Shown here piece by piece: positions 31,237 through 42,689 of a stretch of 64,000 bases of DNA. The DNA is taken from the NCBI RefSeq assembly GCF_029784165.1, contig NC_073695.1, positions 159,526,646 through 159,590,645 of the forward strand, given 5' to 3'. The DNA comes from Wyeomyia smithii (Eukaryota > Arthropoda > Insecta > Diptera > Culicidae). Below the pieces are notes generated by a model. It was not told the DNA's origin. It did no database searches and saw only the letters and a program-made list of their open reading frames with translations. Made by a program: the position numbers and the translations under genes. Each line of letters begins with the position of its first letter. The stretch's first letter is position 1.

Positions 31237-32538
31237 TGCTAAATTTTAAATTAGAAACAATTTTAATAGTAAAATTTGTGCCTATTTGAATGGCTTCAAA
31301 CATTGATTTTGCCTGCAACATGGCGTTCATAAGATCGAACATTGCCTGTTGCAAAAAAGAAAGTTTACCTGCCGTAATAGGCCCCAGGCAGTTGACATTA
31401 GAAAAAATATTTTCGGCAGCAATATTAGCTGGAGTGATAGGTGTACAATTATTTTCTAGCCTGTTTTGCCTACCCATATTAACGGTCATTTTCGAACTAC
31501 CAACACTAGGCGGTATAATGTTCGAACTACCTGTAACCTGTGCATAAGTTAAACGGGTATGCAAAGGAGTAGGTAAACTATGCGTCACTGGTACGCTTGG
31601 AGAATTTTGTTTTGAAGTTGGTTTTAATTGAGAGATTGAATTTTGTTTACCTTGCCTTGCCTTAACAATTGCTAAACGGACTGGGCATTGATAAAAATTT
31701 GACATATGGTTGCCGTTACAATTCGCACAGCGAAAATTTTTACTCTCTTTCACAGGACATGTGTCCTTTTTGTGAGAAGAGTCTCCACAATTAAGACATT
31801 TTTGGTCCATGTTACAGAATTTGGAACCATGGCCATAACGTTGGCAAGTACGGCATTGGGTGATATGCTTTTCACCTCCGCCATACTTCCTATAAATTTC
31901 CCTCTTTACACGCACATTATACAAAGCATGTGCAAAAAATTTTAAGTTGTTAACCTCATTGCGGTTAAAATGAATTAAATAATTAACAAGGGAAATTCCA
32001 GTTCTCTGACTGTTTTCGCCTCGTGATTTTTGTTTCATTAGAATTACTTGGGTAGGGGCTATGCCAAGTAATTCTGTTAAAGTAAGTTTGATCTCATCAA
32101 CGGTTTGATCGTTGGTGAGACCTTTCAAGACAACCTTGAACGGCTTGGTGTTCTTGGTGTCATATGTAAAAAATTTGTACATCTTGTCAGTTAAATACTG
32201 AACAAGACGATCACGACCCTTTACTGAGTCGGCTAATAAGCGGCATTCACCTCTACGGCCAATTTGATAGGTAACTTTAACGTCAGAAACAAACGTTGAA
32301 AGTTCCTTTTTGAATATATTAAATTCAGAAGAAATAGTTACCACAATAGGTGGAACTTTCTCCTTTTTTAAAGATTTTATATTTTGTATAGTTTCATTAT
32401 TAATAACTTCCATTTCACCAGCTTCTTGCTCAGGCAAAATATCAAAAGGATTGTCACTACAGACACTCGATGTGTCAGAAAGAGATGCCTCTCTTTTCCT
32501 CCCCGCAGCGATGCGAGGTTTTTTTTCCGTCCAGCCAT
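31223..32538 (-). pseudogene. Jockey-type ORF1 (one frameshift)
   Basis: ORF1 should begin at the ATG at 32538-32536 (MAGRKK...). A run of eight A's (minus strand; T's at 32519-32526) puts that start out of frame with the rest by one base. The body from 32437 onward is open for 404 codons. It carries an RRM-like middle region (KPFKVVLKGLTNDQTVDEI) and three CCHC knuckles (CRTCQRYGHGSKFC, CLNCGDSSHKKDTC, CANCNGNHMSNFYQC), the classic Jockey/I-group Gag-like layout. It would bind element RNA. Translation restarting at an internal codon or slippage on the A-run could partly rescue it. Confidence 0.85.
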
Positions 32539-32753
32539 TTCAGGTGATACGAAAAAAGTTAAAACAAATGTTTAATTCAAAAGTAGGTAGTCTTGAGAAA
32601 GACTGATGGGAAATAACTTTCAGGTAATCTTTAAAAGACACACTAACAAAACACAAACTTTGAAGCTATAGGCAGTCAAAGACCAGTCCACAAGCAACCG
32701 AGAAAACGTCTGATCTGTAGGACAGTTCAAGACGCACTCATAATTTTCAATTT

Positions 32754-33177
32754 GATGCTCACAGATTATATGATGCCTCGAGGAACTTACGTAGGTTGAA
32801 AAAAGCCTTTTGTACGGAGTGTTATTCACCCGGATTATTGATTCTGTGCATCAAGTTAATTTTAAGTTAACTTAAATTAATTGAAATTCATTCACTAAAC
32901 TAATCTCATACAATCTTTTTGAGCTGAAACACTGTTTTAAGCATGAGGCAGGGACCCATCAGTTTTTTTTTCATTTCCCATGTAGGCGTGAACACTTAAC
33001 GTCAAAATACGTCATAAAAAACATTTTTCAAACGGGTCGCTATTGTCAATCCGGACCGGATGAGATACTTAAAAGGATGTGTTCGTGAGATATTTACGAG
33101 GATGTGTTCGTGATGCTATGAACTTCCATTCCCCCGATGATTATATGATCGGATTCCGCGAGATTTGATATTTTTTT
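32754..33177. other. Non-coding, no gene seen
   Basis: Spacer between the full-length Jockey-type LINE and the GCCTTTCTCC repeat. Nothing recognisable. Confidence 0.5.
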
Positions 33178-34130
33178 TGCCTTTCTCCTAGAAAGGTATA
33201 GCAATCACTTGCAAAACCGAAAGTATAAAAGTGCTCAAAAGGGCCGAATGGCATATATCACTCGACTCAGCTCGACGAGCTGGGCATTTTCTGTATGTGT
33301 GTGTGTGTATGTGCAGATTTTTATTCTCACTCACTTTTCTCAGAGATGGCTGGACCGATTTTCATGAAATTAATTGCAAATGAAAGGTCTTGTTGTCCCA
33401 TAAGACCCTATTGAATTTTATTGTAATCGTATTTATAGTTTAGAGGTTATGTTTAAAAATGTGAAAATCATGAAACATCAATATCTCAGAAACTACACAA
33501 CCGATTTGAACAAAATTGTTCTCAAAAGGACGGGCTACCTAGAAAAATTTACCTTAAGTTTTAAATTTCATAAAGATTGAACTTGTGGTTCAAAAGTTAT
33601 GAAAAGAAACGTGTTCTGAAGACTGTTTAATCTCACTCATGTTTCTCAGAGATGGCTGTACCGATTTTCATAAAATCAGTGTCAAATGGAAGGTCTTATT
33701 GCCCCATAAGACCCTATTGATTTGGCGTTTTTCACAAACCGGTAGTCGCCATCTTGGATTTCAAAATGGTATTTAGGATACTGGTTAAAGAAAAACTCAT
33801 ATTGGGTGTTATTTGGTCACTTCGGACTGTTTTTCAGAAGCCGAAAGTCGTCATTTTGAACTTTAAAATTGCCTGTGAAACCAATTTTTGTCATCTGGGC
33901 GAAATTCTAGTTCCGAAAACATTCATATTGAATGGTATTTGGTCATTTCCGGCTGTTTTCCAGAAACCGGAAGTCGCCATCTTAGAATTTAAAATGCTAT
34001 CTGTGGTCGATTTTAGCTCCTGTGTATTATTCTAGATCCGGATATTATTATATTGGGTGGAAATCGGCCATTTTCGGCTGTTTTCCAGAAACCGGAAGTT
34101 GCCATCTTACAATCCAAAATGTTGTCTTAG
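33178..34130. repeat. GCCTTTCTCC interspersed repeat, copy 1
   Basis: It starts GCCTTTCTCCTAGAAAGGTA and shares about 600 bp of clear similarity with the copy starting at 53797, including ACTCGACTCAGCTCGACGAG and a TGTGTG tract. After 33735 this copy carries a degenerate tandem array: CCGGAAGTCGCCATCTT-like phrases at about 33741, 33842, 33968 and 34094, spacing 101-126 bp. No coding capacity. The family is common in mosquito genomes as far as I recall, but I cannot class it. Confidence 0.75.
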
Positions 34131-34325
34131 GTCGATTATGGAACATATTCGTTACCACTAAAAACATTCACCTGCCAAATTTTGTTGCATTTGGTTGATT
34201 AGTTCTCGAGATGTGCACAAATTTGTGTTTCATCCAACTATTATGGACATATTAGTTACCCCTTAAAACATCCACTTGCCAAATTCGGTTTCATTTGCTT
34301 GGTTTGTTCTTGAGTTGTGCAGAAG

Positions 34326-37300
34326 AACATCTAAAACCCCAGTTGTTCCTTTTGCACATCCAGTTGATGAAACAAACTCTGGATTAGTGAAATTTTCTGA
34401 CATTGTGGACTGAATTTTTGAAACTTTCAATGTACCCGATCCAATTAAAATTTTTCTTACAGCATTTCTCCCAACAGTTAGATCATTTTTGAAGCAGTTG
34501 ACTGCCCAATGGCCCCTCCTTGCAGCGATTGTATCCTTCGATGCCTAATTCAACTGCGTATATGAAGGATTCTATCTCTGTCTTACAGTGGAATTGTAGA
34601 AGTATTTTACCAAAAATTGATTCGTTTAAAGTTTTGATAAATAAAAACAAATGCGATGCATTTTCCCTTTGTGAAACTTGGCTTACTTCAAATATTGATC
34701 TCAACTCCCATGATTTTAATATTATTCGCCTTGGTCGAGACACCCCATATGGAGGAGTACTTTTAGGGATTAAAAAGTGCTATTCTTTCTATCGTATTAA
34801 CCTCCCCTCGATTCCAGGCATCGAAGTTGTCGCATGTCAAATGACAATACAAGGTAAAGAGCTTTGTATTGCCTCAATATATATTCCTCCCAGAGCACAG
34901 GTTGGGCAACGGCTGCTCTTTGATTTAATAGAACTTCTCCCCTCGCCACGTTTGATTTTGGGAGACTTCAACTCTCATGGTGTGGCTTGGGGATCCTCTT
35001 ACAATGATAACCGCTCCTCTTTAATCTATAACCTTTGCGATGACTTCGACATGACTATTTTGAACAACGGTGAAATGACACGTATCCCGAAACCTCCAGC
35101 GCGCCCAAGCGCTTTGGATCTATCCTTATGTTCGACGTCGCTTCGGTTGGATTGCACATGGAAGGTAATCCTCGATTCTCACGGTAGTGACCATTTGCCT
35201 ATTCTTATTTCAATTACTAACGGTTCAACTCGCATGAGACCAATTGACATTCCGTATGACCTCACACGGAATGTCGATTGGAAGTTATACGAGGAAATGA
35301 TTTCAAAAGCGGTCGAGTCGATTCAACATTATCCACCACTTGAAGAATACAACCTCCTCGCGGGCTTAATCCTCGACGCCGCGTTGCGAGGCCCAAACGA
35401 AGAAATATCCCGGCGTAACGATCAAAGAGCGGCCTCCAACTCCGTGATGGGACAAAGAGTGCTCCGATGTCTACACGCAAAGATCCGACGCGTTTTTGGC
35501 CTTCCAGAAGGGAGGTATACCTGGCGACTATTTACGGTATTCGGAGCTTGATACCAAGCTTAATGGCTTGTCTAAAGCAAAGAAACGCGGATATTGGCGT
35601 CGGTTCGTAAACGAGACATCGAGGGAGACATCAATGAGCACTCTTTGGAATACAGCCCGAAGAATGCGGAATCGCGTAACGGTCAACGAAAGCGAGGAGT
35701 CTTCAAGTAGGTGGATATTTGATTTTGCCAGGAAAGTATGTCCGGACTCTGTTCCTGCGCAAAACCTTGTTCGCGATACGTCTCCGGGCCACGACGCGAT
35801 AGAATCACCTTTTACGATGGCAGAATTTTCAGTTGCCCTCCTGTCCTGTAACAATAACGCACCTGGGCTAGATAGAATCAAATTCAACTTGTTGAAGAAT
35901 CTACCCGGCAATGCCAAGAGGCGCTTGTTGAACTTGTTCAATAAGTTCCTGGTGCAAAACATTGTACCGCAGGATTGGAGGTAAGTGAAGGTGATCGCCA
36001 TCCAAAAACCGGGGAAACCAGCTTCTGATCACAACTCTTATAGGCCGATTGCAATGCTATCCTGTATCCGGAAATTGATGGAAAAAATGATACTCCGTCG
36101 TTTAGACCATTGGGTCTAATCAAATGGTCTACTATCAGATACTCAGTTTGGCTTCCGCCGAGCCAAAGGGACGAATGATTGTCTTGCGTTGCTTCAACAG
36201 ATATTCAGCTGGCGTATGCTCGCAAAGAACAAATGGCGTCTGCGTTCTTGGTCATTAAGGGGGCTTATATACATAAGCTTATATATATAAGGGGGCATTT
36301 TACGCATGGCGAATTGGCAACTTTTCGAATTAGCTACATGGGTCTTCCCCAGGGCTCATGTTTAAGCCCCCTTCTTTACAATTTTTATGTAAATGACATC
36401 GACGAATGTCTGGCAAATTCATGCACGATAAGACAACTTGCCGACGACAGCGTGGTCTCTGTTACAGGAAAAGCTGCCGATTTGCAAGGACCATTGCAAG
36501 ATACCTTGGACAATTTGTCTGCTTGGGCTCTACAGCTAGGTATTGAATTCTCTCCGGAGAAGACTGAGATAGTAGTTTTTTCTAGGAAGCATGAACCTGC
36601 TCAGCTCCAACCACAATTAATGGGTAAAACGATTTCTCAGGTTTTGGTGCATAAGTATCTTGGTATCTGGTTCGACTCTAAGGGCACCTGGGGTTGCCAT
36701 GTTAGCTATCTGATGAAGAAAAGTCAGCAAAGAGTAAATTTTCTTCGTACAATAACCGGATCATGGTTGGGAGCCCACCCAGGAGACCTTATAAGGCTTT
36801 ACCAAACAACGATATTGTCTGTAATTGAGTACTGGTGTTTCTGCTTCCGCCCCGCAGCAAACACACATTTGATCAAACTGGAGCGAATACAATATCGTTG
36901 TTTGCGTATCGCCTTAGGTTGCATGCAATCGACCCATACGATGAGTTTGGAGGTCTTAGCCGGAGTTCTAACGTTGAAAAACCGCTTCTGAAGCCTGTCT
37001 TCTCGTATTCTTATCAAATGTGAGGTCTTGAACCGTCCTGTGATTGAAAATTTTGAAAGGTTAATCGAACTCAATTCTCAAACCCGTTTTATGACATTGT
37101 ATTTCAATCACATGTCCCAAAATATTAACCCTTCTTTGAATATTCCAAATCGTGTCAACTTATCAAATACTTCTGATTCTACTGTGTTTTTCGATACATC
37201 CATTATACAAGAAACTCGTGGAATCCCGGATCATTTACGTGTGCAGCAGATCCCCAAAATTTTTTCCAATAAATATCGAAACATCAACTGCGACAATATG

Positions 37301-38650
37301 TTCTACACTGACGGATCACTTCTCGATGGGTCCACTGGCTTCGGTATCTTCAATAACAATTTAACCGTCTCCCATAAGCTCGATAATCCTGCTTCTGTTT
37401 ATTTCGCAGAATTAGCTGCTATTCAGTATACCCTAGGGATTATCGAAAAAATGCCCACGGACCATTATTTCATCTTTACGGACAGTCTCAGTTCCATTGA
37501 GGCTCTCCGATCGATGAAAGATGTTAAGCACTCTCCGTATTTCCTGGTGAAAATACGGGAACATCTGAGTGCTTTATCCGAAAAATCGTTCCAGATTACC
37601 TTAGCGTGGGTCCCTTCTCACTGCTCGATACCGGGCAATGAGAAAGCGGACTCTTTGGCTAAGGTGGGCGCAACAAACGGTGATATTTATGAAAGACCAA
37701 TTGCTTTTAATGAATTTTTCGCATTTGTACGTCAGAACACGATCATCAGTTGGCAAAATTCTTGGACCAGAGGGGAACTGGGAAGGTGGTTACATTCCAT
37801 TATACCCAAGGTATCGACGAATTCGTGGTTCAAGGGGTTGGATGTAGGTCGAGATTTCATTTGCGTGATGTCTCGGCTTATGTCCAATCACTATAGATTT
37901 GATGCGCACCTCAGTCGTATTGGGCTCGGAGAAAGTGGTATCTGTGCCTGTGGTGAAGGTTATCACGACATAGAGCACGTTGTTTGGTCATGCCCTGTAC
38001 ACCGTGACGCCAGGTCTAAATTAACATCACGCTTCCCTCCGGGCCGAGGGTAGAGAACCAGCTGTCCCTGTTCGTGATGTCTTGGCGAGTCGCGACCTAC
38101 CCTACATGTCCCTTATATACATTTTCCTGAAATCCATCCATGCCCAAGTCTAGTCCCATTTCTTTCCACCCACATTCATCAAAACGGCAAGATCACGTCG
38201 TAGACCTCGATTTTGGAACCAGCAAATTGAACCCCACACGAACTCGCCAGGAAAACCCGAGGCCTTTCTTGATATCTTGGCTCAGTGGCACACACCATAT
38301 GGCCACTTGAACACCAGCGAACAACAACAACGAACCAAAACCAGCAACTAGACCCCGCACAATACCCTCAGAACCCGAGGATTACAAACCCCTGTCCCAG
38401 CTCATGACATCGTGGCTTAGCAGAACAAATCCATACATGCTGCATATTCATTCGATGATCATCAGACTATAAAACGCTGATTGAATAATACATGCTAGTT
38501 TTAAGATAGACTTAATTTCAGCTCGTAGTCGGCAGCGAGGATAAAAAATTTACTTATAGATTTTAAGTCATCCGATATAATTGGCGCCGTTAAACATTGA
38601 ATTGTATTTGTGCCGTGTCAAATAAATGATTTGTGAAGAAAAAAAAAAAA
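34326..38650 (+). mobile_element. I-group LINE copy 1 (5'-truncated)
   Basis: It matches the full-length copy at 47461-53270 from the ORF1 C-terminus onward and ends in the same 3' sequence and A-tail (ATTTGTGAAG followed by A's, 38631-38650). It is 5'-truncated within ORF1 at about 34326. I found no clear target duplication. Several stops, frameshifts and a filler deletion make it a dead copy. Confidence 0.92.
34520..38146 (+). pseudogene. I-group ORF2, copy 1: endonuclease, RT, RNase H
   Basis: The product would be one polyprotein of about 1,200 residues. Endonuclease: LQWNCRSILPK, CETWLTSN, LGDFNSHGVAW, ALDLSLCST, SDHLPILIS. RT: NNAPGLDRIKF, YRPIAMLSCIRK, MGLPQGSCLSPLLYN, RQLADDSVVSV. RNase H: MFYTDGSLLDGST, ELAAIQYT, IFTDSLSSIEAL, WVPSHCSIPGNEKADSLA. 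It ends in a CACGEGYHDIEHVVWSC cluster. Against copy 2 it has an extra G near 35388, TAA stops near 35982 and 36118, a lost T near 36196, a replaced segment around 36262-36295 that removes part of RT motif A, a TGA near 36990 and a frameshift near 38030. Confidence 0.92.
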
Positions 38651-38925
38651 CTCTGCTACGTTTACCAAAAAAAGTTCTTTAAACACGAAACGCCCAAATG
38701 ACAACCCTGCAAATATCGACAGCATTTGAGTTACATCGAAAATGGCTTCCTACATAAAGGAGACAAAAGTGGGGAATTACTTTACTAAAATAAATTCACA
38801 AGCTTGTTATATACGTCATCGTTAAGGAAGAAGCGATCGTGACGTTGACGATCCTGAAAAATACAAATTTAGGATGTCACCCTCGCACGCCTACATCCGC
38901 TTCATGCAACTCTTGGCGAAAGTAA

Positions 38926-41535
38926 CCCAAGTAACCAAAAGTTCGGATAAAAGTAGAATTCATAGACTAATCAGCCAATCTAACGATCATGAATAGAATT
39001 CTATTCAGCTCAAGTTTTAAGTAACTAACCGTACTTTCAAGTTCGCATTTGTTGAATAAGCTTCGAGTAGCATGCAAATCAGCTTCTAAACCGAACTAGA
39101 AAGTTTAGAAAAAGTACACACAGAGCGCAATGTGAACTTAACTCTGACAGTTCTCTAGTTTGTTTTGATTTTGCTGCAATTCGTTGGTAATGTAATTGAA
39201 AAAGGTTATGTACGCAATATTTTCCTTCCAAACGTTTATTGAAAATTTATTCTGGTAAGCAGTATATACAAAATATGATAAATGTTTAAAATCAATAAAA
39301 ACTCATTCGCTCAATAGATATGCTGTGTGCCGCACACAGGAAACTCTCGGTGGCAGGGATGTTATCTGCTCACTTCAAGTGCACAAAGAGTCAACTTTCC
39401 GTTTTTCACATTGAGAAGAACGCCTGCAGCCGTTGAGAAACTCACCAGCACAAAGAGAAATGACGCGAACGAAAAAAGAGAAATGATAGTGCTTAATTCA
39501 CTCTTTGTTTCTCTTTGTACTGAGAAATTGGTTACTTCGCTTGCCGCAAGCGCTAGAGCATGAAACAAAAATACAAGCTACTCTAATCTCTATAATCTTT
39601 TATAGTAATGTGGTAATTATCACTGTCAAAGGCAATGTGTGCATGACCGGGAGTTACTGTGTCTAAAATCCTCGTGTGTTTTGGGTTTGTCATTATTACA
39701 TCAATATTATATGTTTGTTTTGTTACAATATTATTAAAAAACAGTATAGGTAACTTTCATTGCCTATTAAGAGATATTGTTTTTTTTAATTGAAATGTTT
39801 GTTGGTTTTGTGATGAGAACGTATCAAAGCTTGGAAATATGATGATGTGCTATAGCTTGGCGCTCGCTTTTTACCCTTCCCGCGGGGGCATTTCCCAACC
39901 TCATCAATTGATTTACACGTTGTACTCAGTAATGCCATATTTGCATCTGTATTTTGAGGATCAAAAAATCTTGTCACTTTGATAAAATTTCGAAAAGCTT
40001 GTTTAACATATATCATGATTCGTTCATTCACAAGCCCACGCGAAGCATATAAATATAATATACAGGTTTCGAAATGGTCAAGGTAGAAACACTTTTCACT
40101 GCGATAATCGTTTTTTTCCTCTGACGGTGGCTAAATACATTCATGAACAAACATGTCAAACGAGTACTCGCCATCACGACGTTTTTTTACCTCGAACGTA
40201 TTTTGACATTCACGAGCAAAAGCCGCTAAGGTGGCGAAATAAATGTATGGAAAACACGTAAAAAATCTGTATAAATACAGATAAAATTGCACATGTGGCA
40301 TCACTGGTTGGACTAAGTACACCAGCGCTAGTGGAGGAATGTGAGATTGATTTTACACTCGAAAAATACCAATACCAATAACCAGCACATCACACAAACC
40401 AAAGCGAGCTTCACAAAGTTCAGAAAAGAGAAACTTTGTGTAGAGGAACAATATACTTTCTCTTTGTGTAGGTTTCTCAATCTCCTGTGCACTCAACGCA
40501 AGAAAGAAGTCAAAGCAACAAAGAGAAGAGCACACGATTTGAAAACAGAGCAGCGAGTTAGAATTTCACTTTCCTCTTCTTTCCTCTGAGGAGAAACCAT
40601 CCCTGCTCGGTGGTGTCCGAGAAATGGACTCGGACTTCCAAAACCGGCAACATCATGCTGTGGCCTACATAAAAAACACCCAAGATTTGGGCTAATTGCT
40701 TAGGGATGAAAGCATCACGCACAACAAGTGTCTAACGGGAATTCACAGCTTACATCCGGTTAATTTTTTCGTTTGACCTGCATATTCATGGGTATCTGAA
40801 TTCATAATTGATTTCCTGTAAGGTAACAAAAGAAAGTGTTTAGATAGAGAAACCTTTAAGCACCCTAATATTACCTTTTGGAATCATAGCTTTGTTTTCT
40901 TTTTGCCATTAATTTAGATAATAAAATTCCGATGATAATAAAATAGACCACATTTATTTATTGTTTTTGAAAAACTCTTTTTTTATCACTAATTACCGAA
41001 CATTACCGCATTACATTAAGCATTACCGAACTTTAATTTCCGGCGGCTTTAAGTTTCACGTGTGAACTTTGTGTGAACTTCAAGGTTCCAATGAAGAGGA
41101 GCGAGCAGCTTCTCCTGAACCTTCGTGCTGATTAGAAGTACGGATAAAATGCTAACCGAACTTCAATTCTAAGGGTTTTGAAGTTCACGTGTGAACTTTA
41201 TGTGAACTTTAAGGTTCCAATGAAGAGTAGTAAGCAGCTTCTACTGAACTTTCGTGCTGATTAGGAGTACGGATAAAATGTTAACCGAACTCTAATTTCC
41301 GGGGGTTTTGAAGTTCATGTGTGAACTTTAAGGTTCCAATGAAGGGGAACAAGCAGCTTCTCATGAACTTTTAAGTTGCTTTCAGGTGTTAACGGTACTT
41401 TATTTAGAATGAAGTTCGGTTTGTGAGTAATGTGTCTTGTTGTTCAGCAAGAAAGTTCCGCGGAACCAAATCCGAACCTTATGTGAACTTCTAAGTTCGT
41501 TTGTTAAGTGAAATTCGAACTTCTGGTTGCTTGGG
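38926..41535. repeat. TIR repeat with GTGAACTT tandem units
   Basis: Ends are imperfect inverted repeats: CCCAAGTAACCAAAAGTTCG at 38926 and, reversed from the right end, CCCAAGCAACCAGAAGTTCG ending at 41535. The right half contains about three tandem units of 119-129 bp (AAGGTTCCAATGAAG at 41082, 41211 and 41330). A hAT-like element at 39354-40605 is nested in it. No transposase frame or target duplication was recognised. Confidence 0.7.
39354..40605. mobile_element. Non-autonomous hAT-like element (1.25 kb)
   Basis: Termini CAGGGATG...CATCCCTG, a typical hAT end, sit between perfect 8-bp duplications CTCGGTGG (39346-39353 and 40606-40613). Sub-terminal regions carry AAAGAGAAA/TTTCTCTTT words in both orientations. 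The largest frame (39786-40031, minus, 81 codons) shows no transposase motif I can name. Probably a deletion derivative or MITE. Confidence 0.88.
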
Positions 41536-42016
41536 AAGCTATCGTTTAACCATGGGTAAACCATTGTGGTAAGTAGCGACAACCTGGTTTCTAAAGCACG
41601 AGAAATCGCCATTCGGAATGCGTTGAAAGCGAATTAGTGAGCTTCTATATGATGGTGAGAACAACAGAATTTAGCTCGCAGATTTTTCAACACATATGAA
41701 TTAGCATCAGAGATCACAAGCCTCAATGAAGAAATATTTAAGAAAATAATATTTAGGATTACCTAACGTTAATCAACAATAAAATGGGAGTATGAAACAT
41801 ATACTGAGAAATTCGAACATACGCTATGATGATGAACATATTTTTTTCTAAGCCTCTGTGAAACTTTTAGATCTTGTTCTTTTTCACATTCTCGTGAAAT
41901 TACATAGGTACGCTTTTATCAATTGGGCTGTGTAACGACGAGACACAGGAAGCACTAAACAAATTCAAATTCGAACCGTTTACGCCAGAAGAAATCAGAA
42001 AACACATTGCATTTAG
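41536..42016. other. Non-coding flank
   Basis: Between the TIR repeat and the CCCGAA MITE. From about 41930 a reading frame looks coding-like (CNDETQEALNKF, FTPEEIRKHIAFSAEV) and is then interrupted by the MITE, resuming as MHIMLKTQHKEN to a TGA near 42459. Too short to identify; it could be a host exon or an old repeat. Confidence 0.3.
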
Positions 42017-42024
42017 TGCTGAAG

Positions 42025-42395
42025 TAGAGATGGTCGGGTTTGATGTTTTTCAAACCCGTACCCGACCCGAACTCGAGTTTTTTTTTCGGTTGAAACCCGA
42101 GCCCGACCCGAACCCGAAACTTTTTTTTCGTTCAAATCCGAACCCGACCCGAACCCGAACCCGAAAATTTTATTTCCATGGAACCCGAACCCGACCCGAA
42201 CCCGAAATTGTGGAACCCGAACCCGACCCGAACCCGAGATTTCATAGATTTTATAGTCGGGTTTCGGGTTTTCATACCCAAACCCGACAGGAACCCGAAA
42301 GTTTTTTTTTTCACCAAACCCGAACCCGACCCGTACCCGACACTTTCAAAAATTTTCAAACCCGAAAACGAAAACCCAAAACCCGACCATCTCTA
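42025..42395. mobile_element. CCCGAA-rich hAT-type MITE
   Basis: Perfect 17-bp TIRs TAGAGATGGTCGGGTTT (42025-42041 and 42379-42395) lie between 8-bp duplications TGCTGAAG (42017-42024 and 42396-42403). Almost the whole interior is irregular CCCGAACCCGACC repeat with short T-rich breaks, so it reads as RTRPEPEPDPNP in one frame. TAGAGATG ends with 8-bp TSDs indicate the hAT superfamily. Confidence 0.9.
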
Positions 42396-42403
42396 TGCTG
42401 AAG

Positions 42404-42689
42404 TAATGCACATCATGCTGAAAACACAACACAAAGAGAATATAAAAATATACGGTTGAGTGTTGCAAATTTCTATGAAAACGGCTCTCATGAGTCATAC
42501 AACAATTCAAAAACACCTTATTTATTATGATCTTACGTTTGGGTTTAGTGAGATAGATCGATCAAATACAAAAAAAATAAAAAAAAAATAGTAGCATGCA
42601 TGTGACATGTATCGAGAAATGCAACCAAAACTGCGAAGTTCAAATTGGATTTATTTGAGAAAGAAAAATATCCACCCTCCAAATTTTTT
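42404..42689. other. Non-coding flank
   Basis: Short AT-rich spacer before the nested Jockey-type fragment; an A-rich tract lies near 42570-42590. Nothing else seen. Confidence 0.45.

Larger units (their letters stand above)
28339..32739 (-). mobile_element. Full-length Jockey-type LINE (4.4 kb)
   Basis: A 14-bp target duplication ATAATTTTCAATTT flanks it (28325-28338 and 32740-32753), and the A-tail lies at the left end. Order on the minus strand: a 200-bp 5' UTR beginning GAGTGCGTCTTGAACTG, ORF1, ORF2, a 240-bp 3' UTR. ORF2 is intact, and ORF1 has one homopolymer frameshift near its start. This is the best-preserved element of the window. In Aedes, Juan-A is the well-known Jockey-clade family; I cannot confirm identity here. 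Confidence 0.95.

Noticed and set aside
37028..38053. 341-codon frame as a separate RNase H gene
   Set aside because: It is the C-terminal part of the LINE copy 1 ORF2, separated only by a stop.
41030..41400. CRISPR-like array from the GTGAACTT repeats
   Set aside because: Units are long, contiguous tandem repeats in a eukaryotic TIR element, without unique spacers.
42030..42401. Pro/Arg/Glu repeat protein (123 codons)
   Set aside because: Pure translation of the CCCGAA MITE core.
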